Part shown: positions 60,786-64,000 of the stretch, piece after piece
Layout: every line of letters begins with the position of its first letter
Numbering within the stretch: the stretch's first letter is position 1
NCBI RefSeq assembly: GCF_001661495.1
Contig: NZ_BDDT01000011.1
Coordinates: 62,001-126,000 of the forward strand
Direction of reading: 5' to 3'
Length of the DNA stretch: 64,000 bases
Source: Pseudoalteromonas prydzensis
Lineage (GTDB): Bacteria; Pseudomonadota; Gammaproteobacteria; Enterobacterales; Alteromonadaceae
Notes under the pieces: model-generated
Told to the model about the DNA's origin: nothing
The model's database searches: none
The model's input: the letters and a program-made list of their open reading frames with translations, nothing else
Program-made: the position numbers and the translations under genes

Positions 60786-61823
60786 CAGTAAATCAGTTAA
60801 CAATATACCGACACCAATACGTTCTATATCCGCGTTATAATCAATTAAACTTTCACCGTAACCGTTGAAGTATTGGGCGTAACCACGAACTCGCCCCCAT
60901 AACGGAAATGACCAATCAAGCTGAATTGCACCACGATTGTCTGAATTTAAGTTGTTGCGGGTCATAAAACTAAACTCATGATCATTAAGTCGATATGCAC
61001 CGCTAAATTCAAAGTAACCCATGTATTTGTAAATATCAGGGTTATCATCACCTCTTGGATCTAATGGTGTTTCTTTCTCGCTTTCTGAAATACGGTACCA
61101 AGGTTTAAAGCTAAACACGTAGCCGTCGTTTTCCCACAGAAAGTTTGCATAAATACGGTTCCATGAGCGTGAATCTGGCTGACTATTACCGTTAGATTGA
61201 TGGGAAACACCAAGCACCACAGCCATTTCGTCGCCCCATGGAACGTGCTCTTTATCTAAATAATTAACCCAAAAAATTTCTGGCTCATAGTTGGTCTCAC
61301 GAAATGGTGAGGAGCTTTCTTTGTTATAAAGTTGCCAATATGACTGCAATGTAAAGGCAAAAAATATAGCTTGGTCTTCATCAGAAAAATCATCGAAAAT
61401 AGGAACCTTAATTGAAAGCTGATATTTTGCTTCTACGTTATCGAGTGGTTCATCTTTTTTTTCACCGGTTAGTTCGTCATATGCTTCAAACGAGCTATTG
61501 TTTGGGTGGGATACATAAGAGATAGGTAAAATATAGTTACGCTTATGTGGTGTGATCACATTGCGGTTTTTTTGACTAACCTCTTCACGCGCTTTGCGTT
61601 TATCCAGCGCGGTAACTTGTTTGCTTTCATCTAGTGATGAGCATTTTTCGCGCAATTGCGCGAGCGTCATTTCGCCAGCTCCACCAATTGCTTCATTTAA
61701 AATACATTGCTTTACCAGCTCAAGCTCATCGTCTTGTTCGTTGGTCTTTGTTGCTGGTTCTGATTGTGCAAATGTGGTGCTTGATAATAGTGCAGTGAAT
61801 ATGATCCCATAGTGCCAAGTCAT
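60783..61823 (-). CDS. pldA: Outer-membrane phospholipase A1
   Basis: A 346-residue OMPLA, a beta-barrel that hydrolyses phospholipids in the outer leaflet after damage. A signal peptide (cleaved near TTFAQ) is followed by a long linker and the barrel. The catalytic His208 and Ser210 (SHQSNG) and Asn222 keep the E. coli spacing (H142, S144, N156). The final strand ends IGVGILLTDLL. AAGGA precedes the ATG. Confidence 0.94.
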   Translation of the reverse strand: MTWHYGIIFTALLSSTTFAQSEPATKTNEQDDELELVKQCILNEAIGGAGEMTLAQLREKCSSLDESKQVTALDKRKAREEVSQKNRNVITPHKRNYILPISYVSHPNNSSFEAYDELTGEKKDEPLDNVEAKYQLSIKVPIFDDFSDEDQAIFFAFTLQSYWQLYNKESSSPFRETNYEPEIFWVNYLDKEHVPWGDEMAVVLGVSHQSNGNSQPDSRSWNRIYANFLWENDGYVFSFKPWYRISESEKETPLDPRGDDNPDIYKYMGYFEFSGAYRLNDHEFSFMTRNNLNSDNRGAIQLDWSFPLWGRVRGYAQYFNGYGESLIDYNADIERIGVGILLTDLL

Positions 61824-62018
61824 TATTATTCCTTTGATAAAATCAAATATAGAGTAGCTATCGTGTGTTGTTGGTAAATGAGAATGGGCTAATTTCAGTG
61901 TTATAAAACCAGCGAAAATACCTTTCCATTACATTTTATCCAGCATTGACTGTAACTGAATATCAGTGAATTGTTACTGAACTTACGTGATTGTGACGCT
62001 TTTCGATCATAAATACAA

Positions 62019-62041
62019 AGAAAAAGCGGCCGAAGCCGCTT
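62019..62041 (-). terminator. Terminator after the desuccinylase-type gene
   Basis: AAGCGGC (62024-62030) pairs with GCCGCTT (62035-62041). On the minus strand the loop is TTCG, an extra-stable tetraloop, and five T follow. Confidence 0.85.
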
Positions 62042-62112
62042 GTTCAATGCACGTTTTCCTGTTGGATAATCGTGCTCTCACGCAATGAGAAGGGCTGAGA
62101 TTTACATAAAAG

Positions 62113-63234
62113 TTAAAACTCAAATACGTTGGTAAAAAATTTATATAGCTCGGTGCCTTGGTTTACGCTTGCTGAGGCAAAATGCAAAATAGCGATCGCA
62201 TTACAATCAAGCGTGAGTGTTTGCAATGGTTGCTCGCTCAAGTAGCGTTCCATGCGCAGCACTTTAGCAATAGGCTCACCGGCTTTAATATGGCCACCAA
62301 GTGGCGCTATATATTCAACCATGCCACCCATAGGTGCATAGTAAGCAAGATAATCACTTAAATTACAGCCGTAGCGCTGCATTGCTTTAGGCTGGTACGG
62401 CGCATCGACAAACACTTGCTTGTGATTTAGGTAACTCAAAATACTATTCGCGTCATTTAGGGCCGCCGTTAAATCTATTTTTTCTTGGCTGCCAAGCTCA
62501 ACCGTGAACGCTTCAACTTGCACGTTAAACTCACGGCCTTGTTGAGCTAATGCCTCGGTTAGTTGCCACCAAGGGCAGAAGCTGGCTTCATCCATTGCAC
62601 CATCAAAGTCATTCGGAATGAACAAAACATGGGGAATGTTGAAATAGCTGGCGCTGGCCTTGGCGTAATCTGGACAATATAAATGCTGGCTTGAAATAGG
62701 CCCAGTGTGTAAATCCAGCACGATATCAGCCTGATGCGCGAGTTTTTGTAAATTGAGTGCAATGCGCTTACCAGTAGTTAGTTGATAAGCTGGACCGTTA
62801 AGCTGTTGATCTACCTCTTCAATCAGCGCAGTTTTAAATACGCTTTTTAAGGTTTGCTCATCGGCATCACGATATTGCTCGGCAAATTGGCTCGCCAATT
62901 TACTATTGCAGTGATACATGCGATTCCAATTAGTGCCAGTGATTGGATCAAAGCGGCCAAGGGTAAACTCCCCTGACTTTTGATTACAGCCAATTGGGTT
63001 GGCATAAGGCACTAAGGTGATATCGCCTTTGAGTTCAAGATGCTTAAGTTGCTCAAGTAATTGGTAAATAACCGCATTACCTTGTACTTCAGCACCGTGC
63101 ATATTGGCTTGCACATAAACATTTGGCCCAGTGCCATCGCCTTTTAAACGATAGACAGGAATGGTTAGCGGTAAGCCATTTGCGACTTCGCCAACCACGA
63201 TATTTTCTTGGCTGATTGCAGTTGTCATACTCAT
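62113..63234 (-). CDS. Succinylglutamate desuccinylase/aspartoacylase family (M14-like) zinc hydrolase
   Basis: A 373-residue hydrolase of the AstE/AspA group. Zinc ligands are in ANMHGAEVQGN (His46, Glu49) and later VLDLHTGP. PNPIGCNQ-like (PYANPIGCNQ) and GRFDPITGTNWNRMY match family loops. It lacks the enterobacterial ast operon context, so the acyl-amino-acid substrate is unknown. A ribosome site (AAGG) lies in the last codons of the upstream decarboxylase, five bases from its stop, implying coupled translation. Confidence 0.85.
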   Translation of the reverse strand: MSMTTAISQENIVVGEVANGLPLTIPVYRLKGDGTGPNVYVQANMHGAEVQGNAVIYQLLEQLKHLELKGDITLVPYANPIGCNQKSGEFTLGRFDPITGTNWNRMYHCNSKLASQFAEQYRDADEQTLKSVFKTALIEEVDQQLNGPAYQLTTGKRIALNLQKLAHQADIVLDLHTGPISSQHLYCPDYAKASASYFNIPHVLFIPNDFDGAMDEASFCPWWQLTEALAQQGREFNVQVEAFTVELGSQEKIDLTAALNDANSILSYLNHKQVFVDAPYQPKAMQRYGCNLSDYLAYYAPMGGMVEYIAPLGGHIKAGEPIAKVLRMERYLSEQPLQTLTLDCNAIAILHFASASVNQGTELYKFFTNVFEF

Positions 63235-63239
63235 TTCAA

Positions 63240-64000
63240 TTACCTTAAGTAGTAGCTAGCATCTTCTGCTTGGCGAATACAGTTAAGCTCACCATTGTTC
63301 ATAACGTATTCGGCGGCCAGTTCATGGCATAAAAAGTAGGGCATGCTTTCGGTAAAACCGTACGCGCCGCATTGGCTAAACACCAGCCAGTCTTGCTCGT
63401 TTAAATCGTTAGGCAATTGATGTTCACCTAAACAATCCAGTGCAGTACACAATGGTCCATATAAACTCATTGCTTGGTTTGAGGCTGTTGAGTCACGTAA
63501 TAATCGTGCAGGGAAATCTTGGCTGGTGACGGCGGGGCGTAATAAATGGTTAATACCACCGCTTAAGATTACTTGCTGCTGGCCATAGTTAAGTTTGCGC
63601 TCAACCACCGGTGTTGCGTAGTGGCCACATTCACCTACGGCATAACGGCCAAGCTCCATCCATAACTCATCAACGCCTGCAGCACGCTTAATTTTTGCAA
63701 GGGCACTAATTAATGTATCCCAACTTAAGGTAGGTGCATCTAAAGTGTAAGGAATACCTAAACCACCGCCTAAATCGAGCACTTTTAAACGAATACCTAA
63801 ATCGCTTGCAAGTTGTTGCAGTGGTGCAACCATTTGTGACCAAAGCTCGGCAAGTTTGTCAGTACTGAGCATATTGCCCCATTGGAAAATATGCAGGCCG
63901 TCAAAACTAAGCGTTGGGTAGTCGCTAGTATTGAGCGCTTGCCATTCATCGCAACCTAAACCAAATGGAGTAAGGCTATCGCCACCAAGTGGATTTTTTT
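63240..64000 (-). CDS. PLP-dependent decarboxylase (Orn/DAP type, fold III), 5' end outside window
   Basis: The C-terminal 250 or more residues of an alanine-racemase-fold decarboxylase. Visible are the GGGLGIPY phosphate-binding loop and a VFSQCGAYG motif, the CGAYG-type site that completes the dimer active site in DAP/ornithine decarboxylases. The frame is open to the window edge through DSLTPFGLG and GLHIFQWGN, so the ATG at 63872 is not the start and the PLP lysine lies outside. It resembles the decarboxylases of small-molecule clusters more than LysA; substrate unknown. Operon with the zinc hydrolase. Confidence 0.83.
   Translation of the reverse strand, partial: KNPLGGDSLTPFGLGCDEWQALNTSDYPTLSFDGLHIFQWGNMLSTDKLAELWSQMVAPLQQLASDLGIRLKVLDLGGGLGIPYTLDAPTLSWDTLISALAKIKRAAGVDELWMELGRYAVGECGHYATPVVERKLNYGQQQVILSGGINHLLRPAVTSQDFPARLLRDSTASNQAMSLYGPLCTALDCLGEHQLPNDLNEQDWLVFSQCGAYGFTESMPYFLCHELAAEYVMNNGELNCIRQAEDASYYLR

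Overview
The window reads as chromosomal core sequence from a low-GC marine gammaproteobacterium of the Alteromonadales, most like Pseudoalteromonas. That placement is inferred from gene content: glnA with ntrBC, cysJIH, plsB, tesB, comM, cheV, pldA, a yihY-dtd-yiiD neighbourhood, and many secreted or lipoprotein genes. No rRNA, tRNA, CRISPR array, prophage or insertion sequence was recognised. Both edges cut genes: a hybrid two-component sensor at the left and a PLP-dependent decarboxylase at the right. Their reading frames stay open to the window ends.

Layout. 1-8 kb: a one-protein two-component system (sensor, response regulator and AraC-type output), then a 1169-residue lipoprotein made of repeated beta-rich units. 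8-17 kb: a TRIC-like channel, comM, an orphan OmpR-type regulator, a secreted S9 peptidase, a CNNM/CBS membrane protein, a REC-EAL c-di-GMP phosphodiesterase and an M50 site-2 protease. 17-27 kb: a short-chain fatty-acid transporter, cheV, a potassium channel coupled to a small lysine-tailed membrane protein, an alpha/beta-hydrolase-like protein, an EVE protein, tesB and plsB. 27-32 kb: the complete S10 ribosomal operon (rpsJ to rpsQ), with a recognisable promoter and a leader that looks like the L4 attenuator. It ends at a strong terminator and the spc operon does not follow. 32-34 kb: a small ORF, a perfect 18 x 7 bp tandem repeat and a secreted modular endonuclease I. 34-39 kb: the cysJIH sulfate-assimilation operon. 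39-51 kb: a solute-binding protein, small membrane proteins, acnA, an S4 protein, a lipoprotein, and the nitrogen block cNMP-binding protein/ntrC/ntrB/DUF4124/glnA. glnA has a sigma-54 promoter and paired NtrC sites. 51-64 kb: typA, a repeat-rich gap, a CBM9-like protein, an MBL-fold lipoprotein, a DUF2959 lipoprotein, yihY-pip-dtd, a methyltransferase-fold protein, a yiiD/fabY-like gene, pldA, and a decarboxylase/desuccinylase-type pair.

Most of the window is housekeeping. The least conventional signals are these: a family of 7-bp-period repeats in two gaps between convergent genes (32464-32589 perfect, 53404-53438 degenerate); an S10 operon separated from its usual ribosomal neighbours exactly where the perfect repeat lies; six diverged internal units in the large lipoprotein; and an uncharacterised decarboxylase/aspartoacylase-type pair running off the right edge. 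I did not find a clear new defence or mobile system.
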